Below are positions 1 to 10,108 of a DNA stretch of 64,000 bases, piece after piece (the stretch's first letter is position 1; every line of letters begins with the position of its first letter). The stretch is from positions 1 to 64,000 of the forward strand of contig DATMGN010000033.1 in the NCBI GenBank assembly GCA_035555435.1. Reading direction: 5' to 3'. The DNA comes from 73-13 sp035555435. Lineage in GTDB: Bacteria > Actinomycetota > Actinomycetes > Actinomycetales > Microbacteriaceae. A model generated the notes under the pieces. That model was given only the letters and a program-made list of their open reading frames with translations. It had not been told where the DNA came from and searched no databases. The translations under genes and the position numbers were made by a program.

Positions 1-38
1 CTCCCCTTCCTCCCCCGACCCGAACAGCGAGGCGCATG

Positions 39-409
39 ATGACCGACACCAGCACCCTCCGATACACCCCCGAGCACGAATGGGTCGCGATCGACGGCGA
101 CGTCGCGACGATCGGACTCACCCGCTTCGCCGCCGACTCGCTCGGCGACGTCGTATACCTCGACCTGCCCGCCGTCGGCGCGCGCGTCGCGGCAGGCCGA
201 GTCTGCGGCGAGGTCGAGTCGACGAAGTCGGTCAGCGAGATCTACGCGCCCGTCGACGGCGAGGTGACCGAGAGGAACCAGGCGGCGCTCGACACGCCCG
301 AGCTCGTCAACTCCGCCCCCTACGAGGACGGCTGGCTGTTCCGCGTGCGCTTCGACGCCGTGCCGGACGGCCTGCTCGACGAGGCCGGCTACCGGGCGTT
401 GGTCGCAGA

Positions 410-413
<4 letters not shown>
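39..413 (+). CDS. gcvH: Glycine cleavage system H protein
   Basis: Carries the aminomethyl group on a lipoyl arm between the P, T and L proteins of the cytoplasmic glycine cleavage complex. The product is 124 aa, normal for the family. The lipoylation site is visible as ESTKS, with the acceptor lysine near residue 63. Start: two ATGs sit side by side at 36 and 39; GAGG at 29-32 is better spaced (6 nt) for the second. The stop overlaps gcvP by 4 nt (ATGA), so the two are translationally coupled. gcvT probably lies upstream, outside the window (inference). Confidence 0.96.
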
Positions 414-3310
<2,897 letters not shown>

Positions 3311-3311
3311 C

Positions 3312-3638
3312 TCAGATCGAGAAGCCGAGCGCCCGCATCATGTCTCGGCCGTCCTCGGTGATCCGCTCGGGGCCCCACGGCGGCATCCAGACCCAGTTGA
3401 TCCGGAAGGCGTCGACAATGCCGTCGAGCGCCTGAGCGGTCTCGTCCTCGATGACGTCGGTGAGCGGGCAGCCCGCCGAGGTCAGCGTCATCGAGATGAT
3501 GAGCTCCTGCTCGTCCCCGAGCGAGAGATCGTAGATGAGCCCGAGGTCGACGATGTTGACGCCGAGCTCCGGGTCGACGACGTCCTTGAGCGCCTCCTCG
3601 ACCTCGTCGAAGTGCGCCGGCTCGAGTGCGGTGGGCAT
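3312..3638 (-). CDS. MIP18/DUF59-family Fe-S assembly factor (SufT/PaaD-like)
   Basis: 108-aa protein of the DUF59/MIP18 family, which acts late in Fe-S cluster maturation or transfer. The family core VVDPELGVNIVDLGLIY and the SAGCPLT motif with its conserved cysteine are both present. It is the last gene of the suf operon, 5 nt after sufC. That position supports a role with the SUF machinery; the exact step is inferred. It faces the end of gcvP with a single-base gap, so there is no space for a classical terminator between them. Confidence 0.88.
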   Translation of the reverse strand: MPTALEPAHFDEVEEALKDVVDPELGVNIVDLGLIYDLSLGDEQELIISMTLTSAGCPLTDVIEDETAQALDGIVDAFRINWVWMPPWGPERITEDGRDMMRALGFSI

Positions 3639-3643
3639 GACTG

Positions 3644-4414
3644 CTACGACGCGCTCTCGCTCGCGCCCGCGAGATAGCGGTCGTAGCCCTCCGCCTCGAG
3701 CCGCTCGGCGAGCTCCGGGCCGCCCTCCTCCGCGACGCGACCGTCGACGAGGACGTGGACGAAGTCGGGGCGGATGTAGCGCAGGATCCGCGTGTAGTGC
3801 GTGATGAGCACGACGCCGAGCCCCGTCGCCTCACGGGCGCGGTTGACGCCCTCGGAGACGACCTTGAGGGCGTCGACGTCGAGCCCCGAGTCGGTCTCGT
3901 CGAGGATCGCGAACTTCGGCTTGAGCAGCTCGAGCTGCAGGATCTCGTGGCGCTTCTTCTCGCCGCCCGAGAAGCCCTCGTTGACGTTGCGCTCGGCGAA
4001 GGAGCGGTCCATCCGCAGCCCCTCCATCGCGCCGCGCACGTCCTTGATCCAGCTGCGGATCGCCGGTGCCTCGCCCGAGAGGGACGTCTTCGCGGTGCGC
4101 AGGAAGTCGGCCACCTTGACCCCGGGGATCTCCACCGGGTACTGCATCGCGAGGAAGAGCCCGGCGCGGGCGCGCTCGTCGACGCTCATCGCGAGCAGGT
4201 CCTGCCCGTCGAGCGTCACGGTGCCCCCGTCGATCGAGTACTTCGGGTGCCCCGCGATCGCGTAGCCGAGCGTCGACTTGCCCGCGCCGTTCGGACCCAT
4301 GATCGCGTGGGTCTCGCCCTGGGCGACCGTGAGGTCGAGACCCTTGAGGATCTCTTTCCTGCCCTGATCGGTCTCGACACTGACCCGCAGGTCCTTGATC
4401 TGAAGCGTCGCCAT
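3644..4414 (-). CDS. sufC: Fe-S cluster assembly ATPase SufC
   Basis: Cytosolic ABC-type ATPase that drives the SufBCD scaffold. The 256 aa match the family. Walker A GPNGAGKST is at about 40-48, the signature SGGEKKR at 149-155 and Walker B FAILDE at 168-173. A GGAGG ribosome-binding site lies just before the ATG, inside the end of the Rieske gene. It sits between the Rieske-type gene (1 nt gap) and the sufT-like gene. Confidence 0.97.
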   Translation of the reverse strand: MATLQIKDLRVSVETDQGRKEILKGLDLTVAQGETHAIMGPNGAGKSTLGYAIAGHPKYSIDGGTVTLDGQDLLAMSVDERARAGLFLAMQYPVEIPGVKVADFLRTAKTSLSGEAPAIRSWIKDVRGAMEGLRMDRSFAERNVNEGFSGGEKKRHEILQLELLKPKFAILDETDSGLDVDALKVVSEGVNRAREATGLGVVLITHYTRILRYIRPDFVHVLVDGRVAEEGGPELAERLEAEGYDRYLAGASESAS

Positions 4415-4415
4415 G

Positions 4416-4775
4416 TCAGGCCTCCTGTGCGTTCTGCGCCGCGTCGGCGCTCTGGTCGATGATCACGTGCGGGTCGACGAGCACGGCGCCGTCCGCGATG
4501 ACCACCTGGAATACGGGGACCGGCTCGTAGGCCGGGAGCGATAGCGCCGCGCCCGTGCGCAGCGAGAACCTCGCGCCGTGGGCCCAGCATTCGATCGTGT
4601 CGTCCTCGACGAAGCCGTCCGAGAGCGAGACCTCGCCGTGCGAGCAGCGGTCGCCGATCGCGTGGATCGTCCCGGCGGAGTCGCGCACGATCGCGATCGC
4701 GACGCCGTCGACCTCGACCCGCTTCGGCTCGTTGGGCGAGAGCTCGTCGAGCATCGCGACCTCGACCGCGGTCAT
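4416..4775 (-). CDS. Rieske-type [2Fe-2S] protein in the suf operon
   Basis: 119-aa single-domain Rieske/ferredoxin-like protein. The cluster ligands are visible as CSH (C44, H46) and CWAH (C63, H66). There is no signal peptide or membrane segment, so it is cytoplasmic. Such a gene between sufD and sufC is a recurring actinobacterial arrangement. Homologues are often annotated as a non-heme iron oxygenase ferredoxin subunit, but the context argues for electron supply to, or cluster handling by, the SUF machinery (inference). Its ATG overlaps the sufD stop by 4 nt. Confidence 0.9.
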   Translation of the reverse strand: MTAVEVAMLDELSPNEPKRVEVDGVAIAIVRDSAGTIHAIGDRCSHGEVSLSDGFVEDDTIECWAHGARFSLRTGAALSLPAYEPVPVFQVVIADGAVLVDPHVIIDQSADAAQNAQEA

Positions 4776-5839
4776 GGCGTCACCTCGAGCTCGGCCGCCA
4801 CGAGCGCCTGCAGGCGCTCCTGAAGCTCCGCGTCGTCGATCTGCTGGATGATCTCGGTGAGGAAGCCGATGACGACGAGCCGACGAGCGTCCGCCTCGGG
4901 GATGCCGCGGGCCTGCAGGTAGAACAGCTGCTCATCGTCGAACCGACCCGTCGCCGACGCGTGGCCCGCGCCGAGGATCTCGCCCGTCTCGATCTCGAGG
5001 TTCGGGATGGAATCGGTCCGGGTGCCCTCGGTGAGCACCAGGTTGCGGTTCTGCTCGTAGCTGTCGGTGCCGGTCGCGTTCGGACCGATCAGCGTGTCGC
5101 CGATCCACACGGCGCGCGCACCCCTGCCCTGCAGCGCGCCCTTGTACGTCATCCGGCCCTTCGTGTGCCGACCCTCGTGGTGCAGGAACACCTGGTGCTC
5201 GATGTGCTGTCCCGCATCCGCGAAGTACAGACCGAGCAGCTCAGTGCTCGAACCGTCGCCCGCGAGCCGGGCCGTCGGATTGAGCCGCACGACCCCGCCG
5301 CCAAGCGAGACGACAATGTGCTTGAGGTGCGCGTCGCGGCCGATGACGGCCTGGTGCGCCGACGAGTGGAGGGCGTCCGCGTCCCACAGCTGGAGCGAGA
5401 CGACCGTGAGGTCCGCCCCGTCGGCGACACGGATCTCCACGTTCTCGGCGAGCGCGCCGTCGCCGACGTGCTCCAGGACGACCGTCGAGACGGCGTGCGC
5501 GGGTGCCTCGATGATGAGGTGCTCCGTGGCGACGCCGTCCTGCGCTCCCCGGATCGTGACGCGCACGTCGCCCTCGGCGACGATGTGCCGCGGGGTCGCG
5601 CGCTGCAGGGCGATCGCCGAGACGACGTCCTCGGGACGGAACTCTCCCGACGTGACCCTGACCGGCGCGTCCAGGTCGAACAGCGGCGCGAGCCGCTGGA
5701 GGTCGGAGAACTTCCACTGCGGATCCTCGCGGCGCGGCGCCTCGAAGTCTGCCGGGTCGTAGGACCAGGCCCGCTCCGACCTTGTCTGCACGGGCGTGAA
5801 CCAGCCCTCGGCGTTCCCGCCGTGCGTGTGCTCCTGCAT
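4772..5839 (-). CDS. sufD: Fe-S cluster assembly protein SufD
   Basis: 355-aa beta-helix scaffold subunit that pairs with SufB and binds SufC. It shares the SufBD C-terminal pattern, with GRFDDEQLFYLQARGI near residue 305, closely parallel to SufB's EEQLFYLQSRG segment. It starts 4 nt after the sufB stop and ends overlapping the Rieske gene, so it is clearly operonic. Confidence 0.95.
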   Translation of the reverse strand: MQEHTHGGNAEGWFTPVQTRSERAWSYDPADFEAPRREDPQWKFSDLQRLAPLFDLDAPVRVTSGEFRPEDVVSAIALQRATPRHIVAEGDVRVTIRGAQDGVATEHLIIEAPAHAVSTVVLEHVGDGALAENVEIRVADGADLTVVSLQLWDADALHSSAHQAVIGRDAHLKHIVVSLGGGVVRLNPTARLAGDGSSTELLGLYFADAGQHIEHQVFLHHEGRHTKGRMTYKGALQGRGARAVWIGDTLIGPNATGTDSYEQNRNLVLTEGTRTDSIPNLEIETGEILGAGHASATGRFDDEQLFYLQARGIPEADARRLVVIGFLTEIIQQIDDAELQERLQALVAAELEVTP

Positions 5840-5843
5840 GGGC

Positions 5844-7280
5844 TCAGCCCACCGAGCCTTCCATGTTCATCTCGATGAGCTTGTTGAGCTCCATCGCGTA
5901 CTCCATCGGCAGTTCACGGGCGATCGGCTCGATGAAGCCGCGGACGATCATCGCCATGGCCTCCTCCTCCGAGACTCCGCGCGACTGCAGGTAGAACAGC
6001 TGCTCCTCCGACACGCGCGAGACGGTCGCCTCGTGGCCGAGCTGCGCGTCATCGATGCGGATGTCGATCGCCGGATACGTGTCCGAGCGCGAGATCGTGT
6101 CGACGAGCAGCGCGTCGCATCGCACGGTGTTGGCCGAGTGATGCGCCCCCGCCTCGACGCGGACCTCGCCGCGGTACCCAGCGCGGCCGCCGCCGCGGGC
6201 GATCGACTTCGAGATGATCGAGGACGTCGTGTTCGGCGCGAGGTGGATCATCTTCGCGCCCGCATCCTGGTGCTGACCGGGACCGGCGAACGCGACCGAG
6301 AGCGTCTCGCCCTTCGCGTGCTCCCCGACGAGGAAGATCGACGGGTACTTCATCGTGACCTTCGAGCCGATGTTGCCGTCGACCCACTCCATCGTCGCGC
6401 CCTCGTGAGCGACCGCGCGCTTCGTGACCAGGTTGTAGACGTTCGTCGACCAGTTCTGGATCGTCGTGTAGCGCACGCGCGCGTTCTTCTTGACGATGAT
6501 CTCCACGACCGCGGAGTGCAGCGAGTCGGACTTGTAGATCGGGGCGGTGCAGCCCTCGATGTAGTGCACGTACGAGCCCTCGTCGGCGATGATCAGCGTC
6601 CGCTCGAACTGGCCCATGTTCTCCGTGTTGATGCGGAAGTAGGCCTGCAGCGGGATCTCGACGTGGACGCCCGGGGGCACGTAGACGAAGGAGCCGCCCG
6701 ACCAGACGGCCGTGTTGAGCGCGGCGAACTTGTTGTCGCCGGCCGGGATGACCGTCCCGAAGTACTCGTCGAAGAACTCGGGGTGCTCGCGCAGCGCCGT
6801 GTCGGTGTCCATGAAGATGACGCCCTGGCGCTCGAGCTCCTCGTTGATCTGGTGGTAGACCACCTCGGACTCGTACTGCGCCGCGACGCCCGCGACGAGG
6901 CGCTGGCGCTCCGCCTCGGGGATCCCGAGCTTCTCGTACGTCTCCTTGATCTCGTCCGGGAGCTCCTCCCAGGTCGCGGCCTGGCGTTCTGTCGACCGGA
7001 CGAAGTACTTGATGTTGTCGAAGTCGATATCCGACAGGTCGGCGCCCCACGACGGCATCGGCTTCTTGTCGAAGAGCGCGAGCCCCCGCAGTCGGTGCTT
7101 GAGCATCGACGCGGGCTCGTCCTTCAGCGCCGAGATGTCGCGGACGACGGTCTCGGACAGTCCGCGGCGGGCGGACGCGCCGGCGGTGTCGGTGTCATGC
7201 CAGCCGAACTCGTACTGGCCGAGACTGTCGATCTCGGGACGGTCGATCAGCTGGGCGGTGGCCTCACTGGCCTCAGTCAT
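5844..7280 (-). CDS. sufB: Fe-S cluster assembly scaffold SufB
   Basis: 478-aa principal SUF scaffold on which nascent clusters are built; first gene of the operon. The conserved segments YFVRSTERQAATWEELP and EGCTAPIYKSDSLHSAVVEI are present. The ATG at 7280 is preferred over one 5 codons upstream because GAGAGGA stands 7 nt before it. The gene is divergent from ctaA across 78 bp. The SufR repressor gene, the cysteine desulfurase sufS and sufU are not found in the window, although they often accompany this operon in actinobacteria. Confidence 0.97.
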   Translation of the reverse strand: MTEASEATAQLIDRPEIDSLGQYEFGWHDTDTAGASARRGLSETVVRDISALKDEPASMLKHRLRGLALFDKKPMPSWGADLSDIDFDNIKYFVRSTERQAATWEELPDEIKETYEKLGIPEAERQRLVAGVAAQYESEVVYHQINEELERQGVIFMDTDTALREHPEFFDEYFGTVIPAGDNKFAALNTAVWSGGSFVYVPPGVHVEIPLQAYFRINTENMGQFERTLIIADEGSYVHYIEGCTAPIYKSDSLHSAVVEIIVKKNARVRYTTIQNWSTNVYNLVTKRAVAHEGATMEWVDGNIGSKVTMKYPSIFLVGEHAKGETLSVAFAGPGQHQDAGAKMIHLAPNTTSSIISKSIARGGGRAGYRGEVRVEAGAHHSANTVRCDALLVDTISRSDTYPAIDIRIDDAQLGHEATVSRVSEEQLFYLQSRGVSEEEAMAMIVRGFIEPIARELPMEYAMELNKLIEMNMEGSVG

Positions 7281-7328
7281 AGCGATTCCTCTCACCGAAG
7301 CGAACTATCAGGTCCGTGTCGGCATTCC

Positions 7329-7342
7329 GCGGTTTTGACCGC
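7329..7342. promoter_or_regulatory. Inverted repeat between sufB and ctaA (candidate operator)
   Basis: Perfect palindrome GCGGT-TTTG-ACCGC in the 78-bp divergent spacer. It lies 3 bp upstream of the ctaA -10 element and about 50 bp upstream of sufB. A second palindrome, GTAC-AATC-GTAC (7345-7356), wraps the ctaA -10 itself. Either could be a repressor site; the regulator is unknown. Confidence 0.35.
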
Positions 7343-7345
7343 ACG

Positions 7346-7351
7346 TACAAT
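7346..7351 (+). promoter_or_regulatory. ctaA -10 element, probable leaderless promoter
   Basis: TACAAT is followed by 7 nt and then the GTG start of ctaA, so the transcript would begin at the start codon. No Shine-Dalgarno sequence is present. Confidence 0.55.
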
Positions 7352-7358
7352 CGTACCC

Positions 7359-8219
7359 GTGCGTTGGGTGAGGGTGGCCGCGTGGCTGAACCTCATCGGA
7401 AACGTCGTGATCATCGCCACGGGCGGTGCCGTGCGGCTCACCGCCTCGGGTCTCGGCTGCGATCAGTGGCCCCTGTGCACCACGACCTCGCTCGTCCCCG
7501 GTATCGACGAGGGCATCCACGGCATCATCGAGTTCGGCAACCGCTTGATGTCTGGCGTGCTCGGCCTCCTCGCGCTATGGGCCGTCATCGCTGTCTGGCG
7601 CTTCCGGCGCGAACGCCGCGACCTCTGGGCACACGCCTGGATCATCCTGGCGGGCGTCATCGTGCAGGCCGTCGTGGGCGGCGTCGTCGTCCTCACCCGG
7701 CTCTCCGTCTCGACCGTCGGCATCCACTACTTCATCTCGGCGGTGCTCGTGGGGGTCGCGGCCTCGTTGCTCGTGCGCGCCTACCGGCCGTCGGGGCCGC
7801 GCGTCCGCGCCGTGCCGCGGTGGCTCGCGATCACGACCCACATCGCCTCGCTGCTGCTCGCGCTCGTCGTCATCGGGGGCGTCGTGACGACGCAGAACGG
7901 CCCGCACTCGGGCGATGCCGAGGTCATCCGGGACTCGACCGCCTGGGACGTGCTCGTGCACGTGCACGCCTGGGTCGGCTACGCCCTCGCGGCGGCGCTC
8001 GTCGTGCTGCTCGTCGGCGGCATCCTCGCGCGGGCGCGCGTGTATGTCCTCGCCGTCTCGCTGCTCGTGGCGACGGTCGTCGTCCAGATCGTCGTCGGCG
8101 TCATCCAGGCCCGGGTCGGCATTCCTCCGCTGCTCGTCGGCATCCATATGGTGCTCGCGGGTATCAGCGTCGCCTTCGGCGTGCTCGTCGTCGATCGCCT
8201 GAAGCGCCCCGCACAGTAG
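7359..8219 (+). CDS. ctaA: Heme A synthase (COX15/CtaA)
   Basis: Membrane monooxygenase converting heme O to heme A for cytochrome aa3 oxidase. The 286 aa carry about eight hydrophobic helices. GGAVRLTASGLGCDQWPLC near the N terminus and EFGNRL at about 60 are family motifs, the latter including the essential acidic residue. The frame is open far upstream, antisense to sufB, and that part is rejected. The GTG at 7359 sits 7 nt after TACAAT. ctaA and ctaB converge, with a truncated DUF559 gene between them. Confidence 0.94.
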   Translation: MRWVRVAAWLNLIGNVVIIATGGAVRLTASGLGCDQWPLCTTTSLVPGIDEGIHGIIEFGNRLMSGVLGLLALWAVIAVWRFRRERRDLWAHAWIILAGVIVQAVVGGVVVLTRLSVSTVGIHYFISAVLVGVAASLLVRAYRPSGPRVRAVPRWLAITTHIASLLLALVVIGGVVTTQNGPHSGDAEVIRDSTAWDVLVHVHAWVGYALAAALVVLLVGGILARARVYVLAVSLLVATVVVQIVVGVIQARVGIPPLLVGIHMVLAGISVAFGVLVVDRLKRPAQ

Positions 8220-8273
8220 CGGGCGTCCGCTCTTATTGCGGGCTGCCGCCCTGGAATCCTCCGCAGAATCACC

Positions 8274-8283
8274 GATTCCCCGC
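8274..8283. repeat. Direct repeat copy 1, left of truncated DUF559 gene
   Basis: GATTCCCCGC, repeated exactly at 9111-9120 on the other side of the gene. The 172-bp spacer 8220-8391 otherwise holds only small GC hairpins and no obvious promoter or coding sequence. Confidence 0.3.
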
Positions 8284-8391
8284 AGAACCCCGGTCCCCGA
8301 ACGTTCCCCCACAGGAGCTGAAGTCGAGGAGTCGTCCAACATTGGCCGCTGACGGCCGAAGGCACCGGCCCGCTTCGGACAGGCTCGCCGG

Positions 8392-9051
8392 GTGACGAAC
8401 CCCCGAGGCAGGCCGAGACGACCGACGATTCTCTCGTGTGTCAGCGCGGCAGCGGCCCGAGGGCTCTCGGTGCTCGTCGAGCCGCCGCTCCAGCACCTCT
8501 GGGTGCCGGCCCACGCGGGAGGACCGGTGCCAGAGCGCGTCCGCCTGCATCGCTCCCGCCCGATCGCTCCCCCGCTCGGCGGCGTCGAGTCGGTTGCGGA
8601 CATGCTCGCCCACGTCGCCGGCTGTTTGCCGAGGCTCGAGGCGCTAGTCGTGTGGGAGTCGGCGCTGCATCGTCGGCTCGTGTCGCTGCGGCAACTGGCT
8701 CGCATCACCTGGCGCGGCCCGCTCCCGCGCGAGTTCGCGCGGGTCGCGAGCGACCGCTCTGAGTCGCTGCTCGAGACCCTTGCGCTGCATCGGCTCCGCG
8801 CGATCGGCGTGCCGGTGCGCCAGCAGGTCCTGCTGCGCGGACACCGGGTGGATCTCCTCCTCGACGAGCGAGTCGTCGTGCAGGTGGACGGATTCCAGCA
8901 CCACACGGCGGGACAGCGCCGGTCGGATATCGAGCACGATGCGCTGCTCGGCCTCGACGGCTTCCGGGTGCTCCGGTTCGGGTATGGGGACATCGTCGAC
9001 CGCTGGCCCCACGCCGAGGGGATCGTCGTCGCGACTCTCGCCCAGCGCTAG
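8392..9051 (+). CDS. DUF559 protein, 5'-truncated (lacks wHTH domain)
   Basis: 219-aa product related to the complete DUF559 protein at 47370-48194. Matching segments are RVRLHRSRPI, LVVWESALHRRLV, VVVQVDGFQHH and FRVLRFGYGDIV. The full-length relative has about 75 more N-terminal residues forming an AbiEi-like winged-helix region. Here that region is missing: an in-frame stop lies at 8350-8352 and no other frame upstream resembles it. The DUF559 half is a Vsr/PD-(D/E)xK-like fold. The glutamate usually found in VxEVDG is glutamine (VVQVDG), so nuclease activity is uncertain. The GTG start lacks a ribosome-binding site. It is probably a decaying paralogue lodged between convergent ctaA and ctaB. 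Confidence 0.7.
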   Translation: MTNPRGRPRRPTILSCVSAAAARGLSVLVEPPLQHLWVPAHAGGPVPERVRLHRSRPIAPPLGGVESVADMLAHVAGCLPRLEALVVWESALHRRLVSLRQLARITWRGPLPREFARVASDRSESLLETLALHRLRAIGVPVRQQVLLRGHRVDLLLDERVVVQVDGFQHHTAGQRRSDIEHDALLGLDGFRVLRFGYGDIVDRWPHAEGIVVATLAQR

Positions 9052-9072
9052 CTTTGCGGGCAGCGCGGGATT

Positions 9073-9103
9073 CTGCGGGCGCAGGAGCGGGCGAAGCCCG
9101 CAG
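9073..9103. terminator. Nested GC hairpins after DUF559 gene
   Basis: GCGGGC-GAA-GCCCGC at 9087-9101. Alternatively CTGCGGGC at 9073-9080 can pair with GCCCGCAG at 9096-9103. There is no T-tract. It lies between the DUF559 stop and the convergent ctaB stop, so it could serve both strands. Confidence 0.4.
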
Positions 9104-9110
9104 AGGGCCG

Positions 9111-9120
9111 GATTCCCCGC
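9111..9120. repeat. Direct repeat copy 2, right of truncated DUF559 gene
   Basis: Exact second copy of GATTCCCCGC (first at 8274-8283). Extended to GATTCCCCGCGA it also occurs at 48258-48269, upstream of the complete DUF559 gene. Confidence 0.3.
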
Positions 9121-9140
9121 GATACTCGGTCGATCGCGGC

Positions 9141-10073
9141 CTACAGCGGGAGGTAGACGAGCGGGTCGACGCCGACCGCCACGAAGACGAGCGCGAGGTA
9201 GGAGATCGAGCCGTGGAAGAGCCGCATCGGGCGGGTCTCGCCGCCGCGGATCGCCTTCGCGTAAAGGCGGTGCGCCTCGATGATGAACCAGAGTCCCGCG
9301 CCGGCGGCGACGACCGTGTAGACGATCCCCATCGGCGCGACCGGGATGAGCAGCAGCGAGCACACGACCGTCGCCCAGGCGTAGAGCACCGACTGCAGTG
9401 CGACGACCGTCTCCGAGCGCACGACGGCGAGCATGGGCACCCCGGCGGCGCGGTAGTCCTCCCGATAGCGCATCGACAGGGGCCAGTAGTGCGGCGGCGT
9501 CCACAGGAACACGACGCCGAAGAGGATGAGCGCCTCCCACGACAGGCTCCCCGTCACGGCTGACCAGCCGATGAGCACGGGCATGCAGCCCGCGATCCCG
9601 CCCCAGACGATGTTCTGCGGGGTGCGGCGCTTGAGCACCATCGTGTAGAGCAGGACGTAGAACGCGATGGCCCCGGCCGCGAGGACGGCGGCGACCCAGT
9701 TGGTCGTGAGCCACAGGAACGCGACCGCGACGATGCCGAGGATCCAGCTGAAGACGACCGCGCCGCGGACGCTCACGACGCCGGTCACGAGCGGCCGGTC
9801 CTTCGTGCGCTCCATGACGGCGTCGATGTCCCGGTCGAACCACATGTTGAACGCATTGGCGCTGCCCGCGGCGAGCGTGCCGCCGACGAGCGTGGCGAGG
9901 ACGAGCCAGAGGTCGGGGAAGCCGCCCTGCGCGAGGATCATGACCGGCACGGTCGTGATGAGCAGCAGCTCGATGATGCGCGGCTTCGTCAGCGCGACGT
10001 AGCCCCGCACCCGCTGCCAGGCACTCGGACGGGGTCGCGCGGAGGTTTCGTTGATCGTCTCCGTCACAGCCAC
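9141..10073 (-). CDS. ctaB: Protoheme IX farnesyltransferase (heme O synthase)
   Basis: Integral-membrane UbiA-family prenyltransferase attaching a farnesyl group to heme B, the step before CtaA. The 310 aa include multiple helices and the prenyl-diphosphate binding motif NMWFDRDIDAVMERT. Two starts are possible. The GTG at 10073 is 6 nt after a TAGAAT -10 and would be leaderless. The GTG at 10067 has GAGGGG 5 nt upstream. The gene is divergent from tkt by only 35 bp. Confidence 0.94.
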   Translation of the reverse strand: MAVTETINETSARPRPSAWQRVRGYVALTKPRIIELLLITTVPVMILAQGGFPDLWLVLATLVGGTLAAGSANAFNMWFDRDIDAVMERTKDRPLVTGVVSVRGAVVFSWILGIVAVAFLWLTTNWVAAVLAAGAIAFYVLLYTMVLKRRTPQNIVWGGIAGCMPVLIGWSAVTGSLSWEALILFGVVFLWTPPHYWPLSMRYREDYRAAGVPMLAVVRSETVVALQSVLYAWATVVCSLLLIPVAPMGIVYTVVAAGAGLWFIIEAHRLYAKAIRGGETRPMRLFHGSISYLALVFVAVGVDPLVYLPL

Positions 10074-10079
10074 CCCTCG

Positions 10080-10085
10080 ATTCTA
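10080..10085 (-). promoter_or_regulatory. ctaB -10 element
   Basis: TAGAAT on the minus strand, 6 nt before the GTG at 10073. It is only 9 bp from the opposing tkt -10 element, so the two promoters overlap. Confidence 0.5.
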
Positions 10086-10094
10086 CCCGCGCCC

Positions 10095-10100
10095 TAGGAT
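10095..10100 (+). promoter_or_regulatory. tkt operon -10 element, probable leaderless promoter
   Basis: TAGGAT, 8 nt before the GTG start of tkt; no Shine-Dalgarno between them. Confidence 0.5.
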
Positions 10101-10108
10101 TGGGATTC

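Noticed and set aside
5796..7358. Extension of the ctaA frame across sufB
   Set aside because: It is antisense to sufB and begins long before the CtaA N terminus; the -10/GTG at 7346-7361 explains the true start.
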